Notes: a model not told the origin generated them from the letters alone. A stretch of 10,092 bases of DNA from Coriobacteriia bacterium (GCA_009781525.1 WQXZ01000048.1:1-10092); one strand, 5' to 3'. Positions 1 to 7,331 are shown, counted from the stretch's first letter. A program made the numbers and translations.

Positions 1-2936
1 AGGCTGAAGCTGAAGTCCCCGGCAGCCAGTGAGTAGGTGCTATCTGTCGTGTTGGTGACGGTCTTGGTGCCGGAAGGCTGGATGGTCTCAGTCGTTACCA
101 GTGGCTCATACTTATTCGTGAAGACGATATTGGAGATGCTGCTACCATCAGCAAGTCTCCACTGTAGCCGACCTTCGTTATCGCTGACGATAATGGTGAA
201 CTCATACTTGCAATCGTCGAAGGTCCACCCTGGTGCATTGGCTACGCCTCTGAACTCAGGAACCTCAGAAAGTGTGAAGTGGTATTCACCAGGTGAGGTA
301 AATTCATATGTGAACCTAAAGGTGCCATAGACTACATTGTCATCAACACGCGAAATAATTGATTGAATCTTACTGTATGCGTCTTTCGGCTTGCCGCCTT
401 CGACTTCAAGGACGAAACGGAAGTCATTATCTTCCATGGTGTAGGTGCCACCTAGGATAATTACTTCCTTTGTTCCGGTAATTGTTGCTGATGTCGGAAT
501 CGGTACGTAGGTGTTTTTAAATTGAGCATCATCGACAGGCTCTCCGTCAAGGTAGTAAACAGCAGTAACCTTCAGCACTCCTTCATTATCTAAGTCTTCC
601 TCGACAGTGACTTTCACTGAATAAACTAGGTTTGAGTATGTCCAGCCAAAAGCACCATCGTCTATCTCTTCAATAACGTATTCGTGGTCACCCAGGTCGT
701 CAAAGGTGAAGGTAATCGGTTGGAACTCAATCGCACTGGTACTTCCGCTTACTCCTTCAGAGACGACATCCGAGCCTTCGGAAACAGTGAATCGGAATTG
801 ACCGGGTGTCATTTCTTTGCCTTCGGCTGTCTTGTTGGCAAGAGGCATCCATGTGCCCTCAGCGTAATACCAGCATGCGTAGATTGTGACTTCCATTACA
901 GAGTCGTCGCCACCAGCAAGTTCAGCATATGTGGTCGCGTTGGTGACTTCATCACCATCTGCGGTAAACCATCCATCGAATCTATGACCTGGTCTAGCCA
1001 TTAATGATTGGTTGTAGAAGCTCCTAGACGGTAGCAAATCACTCTCAGTCCATGCGATGCCTGTAAGGTTGTCAATCGCAGATTCTCCGTCATATTCACC
1101 TCCGCCAAGGTCATAGATTACCGTGTAGTCAGATCTTTCTTTATAGTAGAGCTTAAGCACCAATGAGCCATCACCAGCGATAACACCTGAGGGTATTGAG
1201 TCAGGATATGAGTAGTCGACAACATAACCTGCAGGAGGTGGATCAACTGGATCGGCGTAAACAGTGATGCCGGTGGTTCCGGTCAGTCCCTCGGTGAGAA
1301 ATGCGTCACTATCTGGAATGCCAGATGCACTTACTAGATAGTGCTCGACAGCATAGGAAGTGTTTGTTTTAGGCAGCCAGAGTGCAGTGTAGGTTACTCC
1401 TTTGGTGACTACCTTTGGGATATCGTTGTTGGTCAAGTAAGTGTTTTCTCCATCGCTCCACCCGGCAAATACCCATCCTGGTTCACGAGGTTCGAGCTCA
1501 CTAATAGGAGGTGCAGGAGGAGTGTTTTCACCACTTTTTAGACCCTCGGTGTAGTACTCGTCTTCGACAAACTGCCCTTGAGTACCCCGCATGAAAGCAA
1601 CAAAAAAGGTTTCGATATCTACATCGCCGATGATACCTATAACATCATTACCCTTTATGTTAAGACGCACGTTAATAGTATAGCCTGCTCCGTTGAAGGT
1701 AAACGGAAACTCTTCCGTACCAGATGGGCCGTCCAAACCTATCTCGGAGTTAATAATCTTGCCTGTCTTATCTTTAACGATTATGAAATACTGACCTTCT
1801 CCGTTGCCATTAGTCGTTCTACCAATGATGATTTCGTTGTCGCTTGCATCTTTTATACTGACTTGCCCACATTCATTAAATACCCAGTCAGCGGTAAGGG
1901 TGATGTTTCCTGTGGTGCCTCCTGGAATCGAATATCGATAATCTCCAGTCCACCCGATAAACTCATAGTTTGCTCTAGTCGGAGAATAGAACCACATAGG
2001 GATATCTTCGATAGTGTATGTCGTTGGATTTCTAGAATCATTGGTTCCACCGCCGAGCACATATGTGATGGTGTAGGTTATTGGTGTATATTTCGCTGTG
2101 ACGATTGTGTCTTCGGTAACAATGCTGAAGTCAGTATCCCAACCGACAAAGTTATATCCTTCTCTATGCAATCCAAGAGGATCAGGTGCAGTGGCACTTC
2201 CACCGTCTGGTACAACCTCTTCTTTAACGACCGTCGTACCCCAGCTAACGAAAGTAACATCCCAAAAGCCATCTTCTGCCAGTGGCACTATGCCTGCAGG
2301 CTCGGCTTCTTCCCAAATAGCATAGAGGGTGGTGTTTTCTTCGATAACGAAAGTCGTCACGCCAGCTTCACCATCTTCAGCTCCAACGAAAAAGTCAGGT
2401 TCGACTGCCTCTGCATCAAAAGCCCAGCCGATGAACTTGTAAGCGTAGCGCAGTGGCTCCGGCTCGAAAAGCACTGTGATGGTGTCACCTGCCTCGTATG
2501 TCGACCCATCGAAGATCACGCAATAGCTAATGCCACCATCATAGGTGACCTTTAGCCCATCATCGTCTGAGTCATCACCTTCAGGCTCGCGGAAGACGAT
2601 CAGCTCACCTGCGAGTGGCTTTATTATCGGGTCGGCTCCCAGGTCGCTTAAGGCTGAAGAAGCATCATCTGAGCCGTCGGTATCAGATAGATCTCCTTCA
2701 CTGTTACCCTCTCCTGGGTATGGTTCGGCTTCTTTTCCGGCGGTATCCTTTTCTGGAATCTCCTGGTCGGTAAGCAAGCCGGCTTCTCCCTCAATCGCTT
2801 CGCTGTTTCCTAGTGCTGGAAAAGCCGGGATAACGCCAAGTATCATCACTGATGCCAGCGCTATCGAGGTTATTTTGCTAAGCAACGGAGTTAATTTTTT
2901 TACACGCGAAATAATAGCGTATCTGCTCTCTGCCAT
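1..2936 (-). CDS. Large secreted repeat protein with InlB-like repeats and pilin-type isopeptide domains (C-terminus beyond window)
   Basis: The frame is open from an ATG at 2936 to the left edge (978 complete codons, no stop), so the protein is truncated only by the window. The start is set by AGAGGGG seven bases upstream and by similarity to the neighbouring paralog's N-terminus. Residues 1-45 form a Sec signal peptide: basic start, hydrophobic core SIALASVMILGVIPA. Residues 46-127 are an Asp/Glu/Ser-rich linker. InlB/Flg_new-like repeats, marked by GW and a final W or Y, lie at about 129-208, 226-283, 287-351, 470-520 and 603-690. Residues 525-598 resemble MucBP. Residues 353-460 match nothing I recognise. 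From about 695 come Spy0128/FctA-like pilin domains: K702, E757 and N808 in the first, K823, E891 and N941 in the second, and a third beginning at K958. These residues fit Lys-Asn isopeptide bonds with a catalytic Glu. It is probably a surface stalk or adhesin. Ligand and anchor are not visible. Confidence 0.9.
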   Translation of the reverse strand, partial: MAESRYAIISRVKKLTPLLSKITSIALASVMILGVIPAFPALGNSEAIEGEAGLLTDQEIPEKDTAGKEAEPYPGEGNSEGDLSDTDGSDDASSALSDLGADPIIKPLAGELIVFREPEGDDSDDDGLKVTYDGGISYCVIFDGSTYEAGDTITVLFEPEPLRYAYKFIGWAFDAEAVEPDFFVGAEDGEAGVTTFVIEENTTLYAIWEEAEPAGIVPLAEDGFWDVTFVSWGTTVVKEEVVPDGGSATAPDPLGLHREGYNFVGWDTDFSIVTEDTIVTAKYTPITYTITYVLGGGTNDSRNPTTYTIEDIPMWFYSPTRANYEFIGWTGDYRYSIPGGTTGNITLTADWVFNECGQVSIKDASDNEIIIGRTTNGNGEGQYFIIVKDKTGKIINSEIGLDGPSGTEEFPFTFNGAGYTINVRLNIKGNDVIGIIGDVDIETFFVAFMRGTQGQFVEDEYYTEGLKSGENTPPAPPISELEPREPGWVFAGWSDGENTYLTNNDIPKVVTKGVTYTALWLPKTNTSYAVEHYLVSASGIPDSDAFLTEGLTGTTGITVYADPVDPPPAGYVVDYSYPDSIPSGVIAGDGSLVLKLYYKERSDYTVIYDLGGGEYDGESAIDNLTGIAWTESDLLPSRSFYNQSLMARPGHRFDGWFTADGDEVTNATTYAELAGGDDSVMEVTIYACWYYAEGTWMPLANKTAEGKEMTPGQFRFTVSEGSDVVSEGVSGSTSAIEFQPITFTFDDLGDHEYVIEEIDDGAFGWTYSNLVYSVKVTVEEDLDNEGVLKVTAVYYLDGEPVDDAQFKNTYVPIPTSATITGTKEVIILGGTYTMEDNDFRFVLEVEGGKPKDAYSKIQSIISRVDDNVVYGTFRFTYEFTSPGEYHFTLSEVPEFRGVANAPGWTFDDCKYEFTIIVSDNEGRLQWRLADGSSISNIVFTNKYEPLVTTETIQPSGTKTVTNTTDSTYSLAAGDFSFS

Positions 2937-2943
2937 GACATAG

Positions 2944-2950
2944 CCCCTCT
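2944..2950 (-). promoter_or_regulatory. Shine-Dalgarno of the left gene
   Basis: AGAGGGG lies seven bases before ATG 2936 and decides the start. A further upstream AGGAGG (in the hairpin loop) and an out-of-frame ATG at about 2953 compete on paper, but only the 2936 start gives the signal peptide shared with the neighbouring gene. Confidence 0.6.
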
Positions 2951-2955
2951 CATTG

Positions 2956-2985
2956 GCTGTAAATGCCTCCTAAAACAGATACAGC
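2956..2985 (-). promoter_or_regulatory. Conserved 5'-leader hairpin displaying AGGAGG in its loop (left gene)
   Basis: In the minus-strand RNA, GCTGTATCTG (2985-2976) pairs with CATTTACAGC (2965-2956) over 8 of 10 positions, leaving two internal mismatches. The 10-base loop reads TTTTAGGAGG. The loop ends 29 bases before the ATG, too far to act as its Shine-Dalgarno. The middle gene has an equivalent hairpin at the same distance with compensating base changes. A regulatory RNA element or protein-binding hairpin is inferred; no known riboswitch family is recognised. Confidence 0.6.
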
Positions 2986-3004
2986 ACGGGTTACAATTGC
3001 TCTA

Positions 3005-3033
3005 ATTCTAACACGGTAGTATGGTGCTGAAAA
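3005..3033 (-). promoter_or_regulatory. Extended -10 promoter of the left gene
   Basis: On the minus strand, TAGAAT at 3010-3005 is preceded by TGT, making an extended -10 (TGnTAGAAT). A weak -35, TTTTCA (3033-3028), sits 17 bases upstream. The predicted start near 2998 gives a leader of about 60 bases. The same TGnTAGAAT occurs at the same place relative to the conserved leader of the middle gene, which supports both calls. Confidence 0.62.
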
Positions 3034-3162
3034 TGTTAGCTTCGGTAAACGTTGGCAACACATTTGCACGGATTTTTTCGGAAAAAGAATGCAAATTGCT
3101 CTTTTTTCTCTATCACACCAGAAATCATAGTGACAAAACCCTGCTTTTTTTATCCCTGAACC

Positions 3163-3189
3163 GGAAGGCTGCCTGTTTCGCAGCCTTCC
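3163..3189 (-). terminator. GC-rich hairpin after the middle gene
   Basis: A perfect 10-bp stem (ggaaggctgc / gcagccttcc) with a 7-base loop begins about 40 bases after the TAA at 3231. On the minus strand no U-run follows; the plus-strand reading has a modest TTTCCTCTC tail. It is probably the transcription end of the middle gene, perhaps bidirectional or of the U-poor type. It could instead be an RNA 3'-end stabiliser. Confidence 0.55.
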
Positions 3190-3230
3190 TTTCCTCTCAA
3201 TAACACTTCCCCTTTTTGTGATTTACACCT

Positions 3231-3617
3231 TTAAGCTGCTGCTGTGGTCGGGCGAGTCGGGCGATCTTCTTCGCTGGTCTCACGCCTGAATGAACGCAGC
3301 ATGCTTACAAAAACGAGTGCGAAGATGATTGCGCTGAATACCGTCCACTGATCAACCATAATCATCGGATTGTTCATGTTTTCGGTCAAGAAAAAGAAGA
3401 TCACTCCAAGAATCGCAAACAGAACAGTCACAGTGATCCACATGGGCTTGCGCTTGGTTTGTGTGATTTCTCCGGTCTCTTCATCCTCGTCTTCACTGTT
3501 GTAGAACAGTGTTCGTATTACTGTTACCACAGCCAGCAGAACACCGACAAGCATCAGTATGAAGTTGACGAGAGCCCATGCGTCGTAAGCGCCGATCAGT
3601 GGTGTATCAATCTCACC
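3231..3617 (-). other. C-terminal triple-helix anchor module of the middle gene
   Basis: This covers residues 1136-1263: a short lead (DTPLIGAYDAWALVN), helix one, an acidic then basic loop (EDEDEE to KRK), helix two, a short loop with TENMNNPMIMVDQWT, helix three and a charged tail. Repeats outside, an odd number of helices and a charged tail imply an extracellular N-side and a cytoplasmic C-terminus. It resembles C-terminal modules seen on other Gram-positive repeat proteins, but I know of no tested function. Confidence 0.75.
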
Positions 3618-6600
3618 TATTGTGGCTTCAAAGAGCGGTCTGACTGTCAGGTCAGACTGGACGTTGGTGAAGTCTGTGTCCCAACCAATGAAGTCATATC
3701 CTTTTATTGCCGGTGGCATAGGCTCTACAGCATCGCCTCCGCGAGGTACGCTCTGCTCGCTAATTACATTGTCGTCGTTGTCAACAAAGGTCACAGTGAA
3801 TGTCTCTGTTGCATACTGCGCTGTAACGGTCAGGTCTGACTGTACGTTGGTAAAGTCGATATCCCAGCCGGTGAAAGTGTAGCCATCGCGTACAGGTGAT
3901 TCCGGAGCAGTTGCATCAGCACCTGGTGCAACGGTTTGAGTTGAGAGCACTGTGCCGTCCCAGTCCACGAAAGTCACCGTATATTCAGTGGTGCCTACCG
4001 GCGGAGTCGGCGGCGCAGGTGGTGTAACAGCGACCCAGTTAGCAATTACAGTGACATTGCCTGCAGGCATGACAAAAGTGGTTGAAGCTGCAGCATTATT
4101 GGTAAGTATCACTCCCCCGACACTGACTGTCCAACCAGTGAACCTGTACCCAGTCCGTCCACCAGCAGCGATACTTACTGTATTGTTGACATTGTAGGTG
4201 CCGGCTCCCGTGTATTGTGCATAACTGTTCAAGACAGTCACTGTATAGTCAATCGGCTCATAAATGACCTTTATCACTCCGTCTTGCGCAATGGTTACCG
4301 GCAGTTCAGCTGGCGCAGTATAGCCATACCGATAGCCAGGCGGTAGGAACAAGGTTGTATTCGGCGCAACAACAGTTAATACATCAGAAGCATTTACCCA
4401 GACGGTTTCACTGACAGTCACACTACCCAATCGTGCAAGCAGGTTGTCAGTCGTGTAATACTCGACTGCGTACGAAATCACTTTCGTCTGAGTTGGGTCA
4501 ACCTCCCACTGAGCATATAGAGTAAGATCTTCAGCTGGCATGTCAAACACATCGTCTGCATCATAGGCAATGCCTGAACCATCAGCAGCCGTGTTCCATT
4601 CAACGAATCTATACCCTCTATATACAAAGCTGTTCTGTCTGATCGTAACTTCCTGGCTAATTTTATATGGATTATCCGCATCTGGTAACAGCATCTCACC
4701 TAAAAGGGTAGCTCCCCCATTTCCATCATAGATAACACTGTAGAAAACCGATGTATCAACACTCGCTGATGCTGACTTGCCGTCAACTATCACAGTATTA
4801 GTAATGCTTCCCTTCATCACATCTTCAGCAGAAACGTAGTAGGCAAAAATGAATGTGACCTTCTCTGACTGGGCAATGCTGGTTGTGTACCGCACCTTTC
4901 CATCGGCACCAGTAAGTGCCAGCGTTGTCTCGCCATCCGCTGCAAAAAGAACTCCAGGTAGTTGTTCGATAATCTCGATGTTGGTTATAGCTGTCCTGCC
5001 CCGATTGGTTACTACAATACTAAAGAGAACAATGTCGTCTTGATAAGCGATATCAACATCGGTCTGTTTCTTGACTGTCAAAGCTGCCGTTGAAACACTT
5101 GCGCTGTCAGTTTTCGTTACCGTATCTTGGTCAATAACCACAGAGGCAGTAGCAACATTCAGTACCATGCCTGAGGCAATATTCGCCCAAACCACGTTAT
5201 GCTCAAAGTAGAATATGACGCTTTGGCCGGCTTCTATCTCATCGATAAAATAAGTAGCGGTTGTTCCCGCAGTTTCTACTGGATCAATCAGGTTGTCAGC
5301 ATCATCATAAAGATCTCCAGCCAGGCTTTCGACTAGCTCGACATCAAACAGTGTGTCTTCACTGTGGTTGGTTATGACAATCTTGAAGCGAATCGTATCA
5401 CCAAGATAAGCCTGCTCCTGATCAAATGGAGCCTCGACTGTCTTCTGAATAGAGATAACATCAGTGTAGACTTCTTCTTCATCTTCAATATCACCAACAT
5501 TTATTGTGTTCCTGAAAACACCGGTACCGATGTCTTCAGCCTTCAGCTCATAATCAAAATAGAGAATCAGTGTCTGCCCAGGCTCAACCAAAGGCACCAG
5601 ATACTGGTCGACATCAGTCGCCAGTAAGTCACCTGTAGCACTGATAAAGTTGCCATACATTGATTCTTCAACTAAGACATCAAACAGATCATTATCACCA
5701 CTATTTATCAGAGTGATCCTGTAGCGGATTATCTGCTCAGGAGCAGCCGTGGTCTCACCTTCAACACCATCAACCGAGAACAGCTCTTTTGACAGACCTA
5801 GAATGCAACGCCATTGAGCTATGTAATCAACACTCTCTGTTACATAGTCTGCAATCTCCGGCTGCCAGCCATCGAATATATAGTAGGGGCTATCCGAGTT
5901 CGCATACTCATCTGGTGGAGCAGGCGTTGCAATCGGTGGGTCCCCAACAAGTACTGGAAACACCTTCTGATATGAAGCCTGATCCCAGAGTCCGTGGATG
6001 CCGGGCAAGAATCTAACCAGGTAGTCCTCAATGATTATGGGGCCTTGCTCGCCGATATTATGGTTCTTATGGTTTGCGTTACCAAACACATTCAGTATGC
6101 TGGGCAAATATGGCAGTTCAGCCGAAAAGACCTGGTAACGTGGGCTTTGAACAATCCATCGATCCGCCTGAACTGTCAGACCCGGAAAGAAGATGGTCAT
6201 ACTCTGAACCATGTTCTTTATATCACCCGCATCATGATAGATCAGGAGGTAGACGGTGTTTGTTGACTCGTTCCAAAACACAAAATCAACACGATTGTTT
6301 CCGTTAAACGATATTCCGCTGAAATTCAGGCGAATAGCACCTGACAGCACATCTTCAACCTGATCCCAAACCGCTGGCCAATCAGCCTGCGCCAGGGGAA
6401 CAATACCCACTATCTCTCTCTCCTGATCAAAGCCCCATACAGCATAAAGAACCGTGTCTTCTTCTATCACGAAGCTTGCCAAACCATCCGAGTTGTAGGT
6501 AGCAGGGGCATCATAAATATACGGATCGGTGTCCCAACCTATGAAAAACACTCCCTCAACCTCTGGCTCAGGTGCAAAAAGTACAGTTACCGTGTCGCCA

Positions 6601-7022
6601 AAGGCATATGAGGTATTATCCACAGGAATTTGGTCTGCTTCTGGCCACCAGTTACTATCGTAGGTAACCGTAAACCATGCTTCATCGCTCAGGTCAGGTT
6701 GGTCTGGTGCGTCAAGCAGTAATAGTTCGTCAGACGCCAAGAGAGTGATTCCTGCGTCTGCGGCAATGTCGGTGACGGTATCAGAGTCACTGTTAAAGCT
6801 CGCTGCCAGCTCAGATTCGTCGCTCAGCAAAAGTGTGGCTTCGCTGCCTGCTTCGACGCTAAGTTCCAAGTCTGCGTCAGCCAATGCGAAATACGCCGGC
6901 AATACACCAGCTATCATCACTGATGCCAGGGCGATTGACAGCACTCTTGCGGCAACAGAAAAAGTCGCCTGCGAGAACAGGCTTTTTTCGCGCCGCCGGA
7001 CGGATCGATTACTATAGGCCAT
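3231..7022 (-). CDS. Giant surface protein: InlB-like repeats, three DUF11-like domains, triple-helix C-terminal membrane anchor
   Basis: A complete 1263-residue protein, with ATG at 7022 preceded by GAGGGGG at a six-base spacing and TAA at 3231-3233. Residues 1-48 are a long signal peptide (RRREK, then SIALASVMIAGVLPA; cleavage near A48). An acidic linker (49-112) leads to InlB-like repeats at 117-196 and 334-404, which flank an unrecognised segment (205-335). Three DUF11-like Ig modules follow at about 408-520, 522-645 and 648-757. Each has a Lys early (412, 527, 651/652), a Glu in the middle (453, 565, 686) and an Asn late (505, 622, 742), the layout of isopeptide-linked folds. Further repeats lie at 761-839, 849-921 (MucBP-like), 924-997, 1014-1070 and 1075-1130, with a Pro-rich spacer at 1000-1008. 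The C-terminus has helices at about 1147-1170, 1194-1212 and 1222-1242, and a charged loop between the first two. There is no LPXTG. It is probably a membrane-anchored surface stalk or adhesin. Its partner is unknown. Confidence 0.95.
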   Translation of the reverse strand: MAYSNRSVRRREKSLFSQATFSVAARVLSIALASVMIAGVLPAYFALADADLELSVEAGSEATLLLSDESELAASFNSDSDTVTDIAADAGITLLASDELLLLDAPDQPDLSDEAWFTVTYDSNWWPEADQIPVDNTSYAFGDTVTVLFAPEPEVEGVFFIGWDTDPYIYDAPATYNSDGLASFVIEEDTVLYAVWGFDQEREIVGIVPLAQADWPAVWDQVEDVLSGAIRLNFSGISFNGNNRVDFVFWNESTNTVYLLIYHDAGDIKNMVQSMTIFFPGLTVQADRWIVQSPRYQVFSAELPYLPSILNVFGNANHKNHNIGEQGPIIIEDYLVRFLPGIHGLWDQASYQKVFPVLVGDPPIATPAPPDEYANSDSPYYIFDGWQPEIADYVTESVDYIAQWRCILGLSKELFSVDGVEGETTAAPEQIIRYRITLINSGDNDLFDVLVEESMYGNFISATGDLLATDVDQYLVPLVEPGQTLILYFDYELKAEDIGTGVFRNTINVGDIEDEEEVYTDVISIQKTVEAPFDQEQAYLGDTIRFKIVITNHSEDTLFDVELVESLAGDLYDDADNLIDPVETAGTTATYFIDEIEAGQSVIFYFEHNVVWANIASGMVLNVATASVVIDQDTVTKTDSASVSTAALTVKKQTDVDIAYQDDIVLFSIVVTNRGRTAITNIEIIEQLPGVLFAADGETTLALTGADGKVRYTTSIAQSEKVTFIFAYYVSAEDVMKGSITNTVIVDGKSASASVDTSVFYSVIYDGNGGATLLGEMLLPDADNPYKISQEVTIRQNSFVYRGYRFVEWNTAADGSGIAYDADDVFDMPAEDLTLYAQWEVDPTQTKVISYAVEYYTTDNLLARLGSVTVSETVWVNASDVLTVVAPNTTLFLPPGYRYGYTAPAELPVTIAQDGVIKVIYEPIDYTVTVLNSYAQYTGAGTYNVNNTVSIAAGGRTGYRFTGWTVSVGGVILTNNAAASTTFVMPAGNVTVIANWVAVTPPAPPTPPVGTTEYTVTFVDWDGTVLSTQTVAPGADATAPESPVRDGYTFTGWDIDFTNVQSDLTVTAQYATETFTVTFVDNDDNVISEQSVPRGGDAVEPMPPAIKGYDFIGWDTDFTNVQSDLTVRPLFEATIGEIDTPLIGAYDAWALVNFILMLVGVLLAVVTVIRTLFYNSEDEDEETGEITQTKRKPMWITVTVLFAILGVIFFFLTENMNNPMIMVDQWTVFSAIIFALVFVSMLRSFRRETSEEDRPTRPTTAAA
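3633..3983 (-). repeat. Dispersed repeat, copy in middle gene (pairs with 7772-8122)
   Basis: This 351-base block encodes residues 1014-1130, two InlB-like repeats, each ending in a WDxDFTNVQSDLTV motif. It aligns without gaps to 7772-8122 in the right gene; about 100 of 117 encoded residues are identical by eye. The motif DNA occurs twice in each gene, four copies in all, offering sites for recombination. Confidence 0.85.
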
Positions 7023-7028
7023 GACTAA

Positions 7029-7035
7029 CCCCCTC
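7029..7035 (-). promoter_or_regulatory. Shine-Dalgarno of the middle gene
   Basis: GAGGGGG lies six bases before ATG 7022, a normal spacing, and occupies the same place as the corresponding element in the left gene. It is separate from the AGGAGG held in the upstream hairpin loop. Confidence 0.65.
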
Positions 7036-7042
7036 AGAATTA

Positions 7043-7069
7043 CCGCATTTGCCTCCTGAACAAATACGG
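7043..7069 (-). promoter_or_regulatory. Conserved 5'-leader hairpin displaying AGGAGG in its loop (middle gene)
   Basis: In the minus-strand RNA, CCGTATTTG (7069-7061) pairs along its full nine bases with CAAATGCGG (7051-7043), including one G-U pair. The nine-base loop reads TTCAGGAGG and ends 29 bases before the ATG. Compared with the left gene's copy, a C-G pair becomes U-A and two G-U wobbles become G-C or U-A, so pairing is kept while the sequence changes. Regulatory role inferred. Confidence 0.62.
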
Positions 7070-7091
7070 CACAGGTTACATATCAATTGTG

Positions 7092-7100
7092 ATTCTATCA
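7092..7100 (-). promoter_or_regulatory. Extended -10 promoter of the middle gene
   Basis: TGATAGAAT reads on the minus strand across 7100-7092, an extended -10 with the same TGnTAGAAT form as the promoter of the left gene. No good -35 is seen 16-18 bases upstream, as is usual when the TG extension compensates. The predicted start near 7085 gives a leader of about 60 bases with the conserved hairpin close to its 5' end. Confidence 0.58.
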
Positions 7101-7172
7101 TCTGTTCTGCTGGCCGATGCCGAATTGTGCGCTTTTGTATGATGACTTGAACGCACAGAATTATCAATAAAT

Positions 7173-7181
7173 TGTGGATAA
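7173..7181 (-). promoter_or_regulatory. DnaA box (perfect consensus)
   Basis: The minus strand reads TTATCCACA, the exact consensus 9-mer bound by DnaA. It lies about 75-80 bases upstream of the middle gene's -10, in AT-rich non-coding sequence, 75 bases from a second identical box in the same orientation. Confidence 0.6.
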
Positions 7182-7247
7182 GTTGCTGAATTTAGAGAAT
7201 TCCCCAAAATTATTAGCCGCGCCCCTCTAACCTTTTTCAAGAAATCA

Positions 7248-7256
7248 TGTGGATAA
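7248..7256 (-). promoter_or_regulatory. DnaA box (perfect consensus), second copy
   Basis: The minus strand again reads TTATCCACA, in the same orientation as the box at 7173-7181. It lies between that box and the hairpin terminator of the right gene. No dnaA, dnaN or rpmH is adjacent within the window, so a full replication origin is not shown. Confidence 0.6.
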
Positions 7257-7297
7257 ACCCTCGTTTTGTTGGCTTGCCAATCAGATACTATATGATG

Positions 7298-7331
7298 GTA
7301 AAGGAGCTGCCCTTACGGACAGCTCCTTTAC
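7298..7331 (-). terminator. GC-rich hairpin after the right gene
   Basis: A perfect 12-bp stem (gtaaaggagctg / cagctcctttac) with a 10-base loop lies about 54 bases after the TAG at 7385. As at 3163-3189, no U-run follows on the minus strand. The shared position after each gene supports a terminator or 3'-end role and separates the right gene from the middle gene's promoter. Confidence 0.6.

Noticed and set aside
1578..2555. Long plus-strand open frame (325 codons) opposite the left gene
   Set aside because: It begins at TTG with no Shine-Dalgarno, shows no recognisable domain, and lies wholly antisense to a frame with signal peptide and clear repeats.
3065..3115. T-rich and A-rich runs upstream of the left gene's promoter as a terminator or small RNA
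   Set aside because: The complementary runs abut with almost no loop, and no stable stem with a tail forms on either strand.
3021..3203. 60-codon plus-strand open frame in the gap between left and middle genes
   Set aside because: No ribosome binding site; it overlaps the left gene's promoter and the terminator stem, and its composition looks like translated intergenic DNA.
7042..7053. Mini leader ORF (ATG CGG TAA) behind AGGAGG in the middle gene's leader
   Set aside because: Spacing is only three bases and the ATG is part of the hairpin stem. The left gene's leader has no equivalent, so the stem, not a peptide, is what is conserved.
7173..7256. A full chromosomal origin (oriC)
   Set aside because: Only two boxes are seen and no replication genes are adjacent; called as DnaA boxes only.
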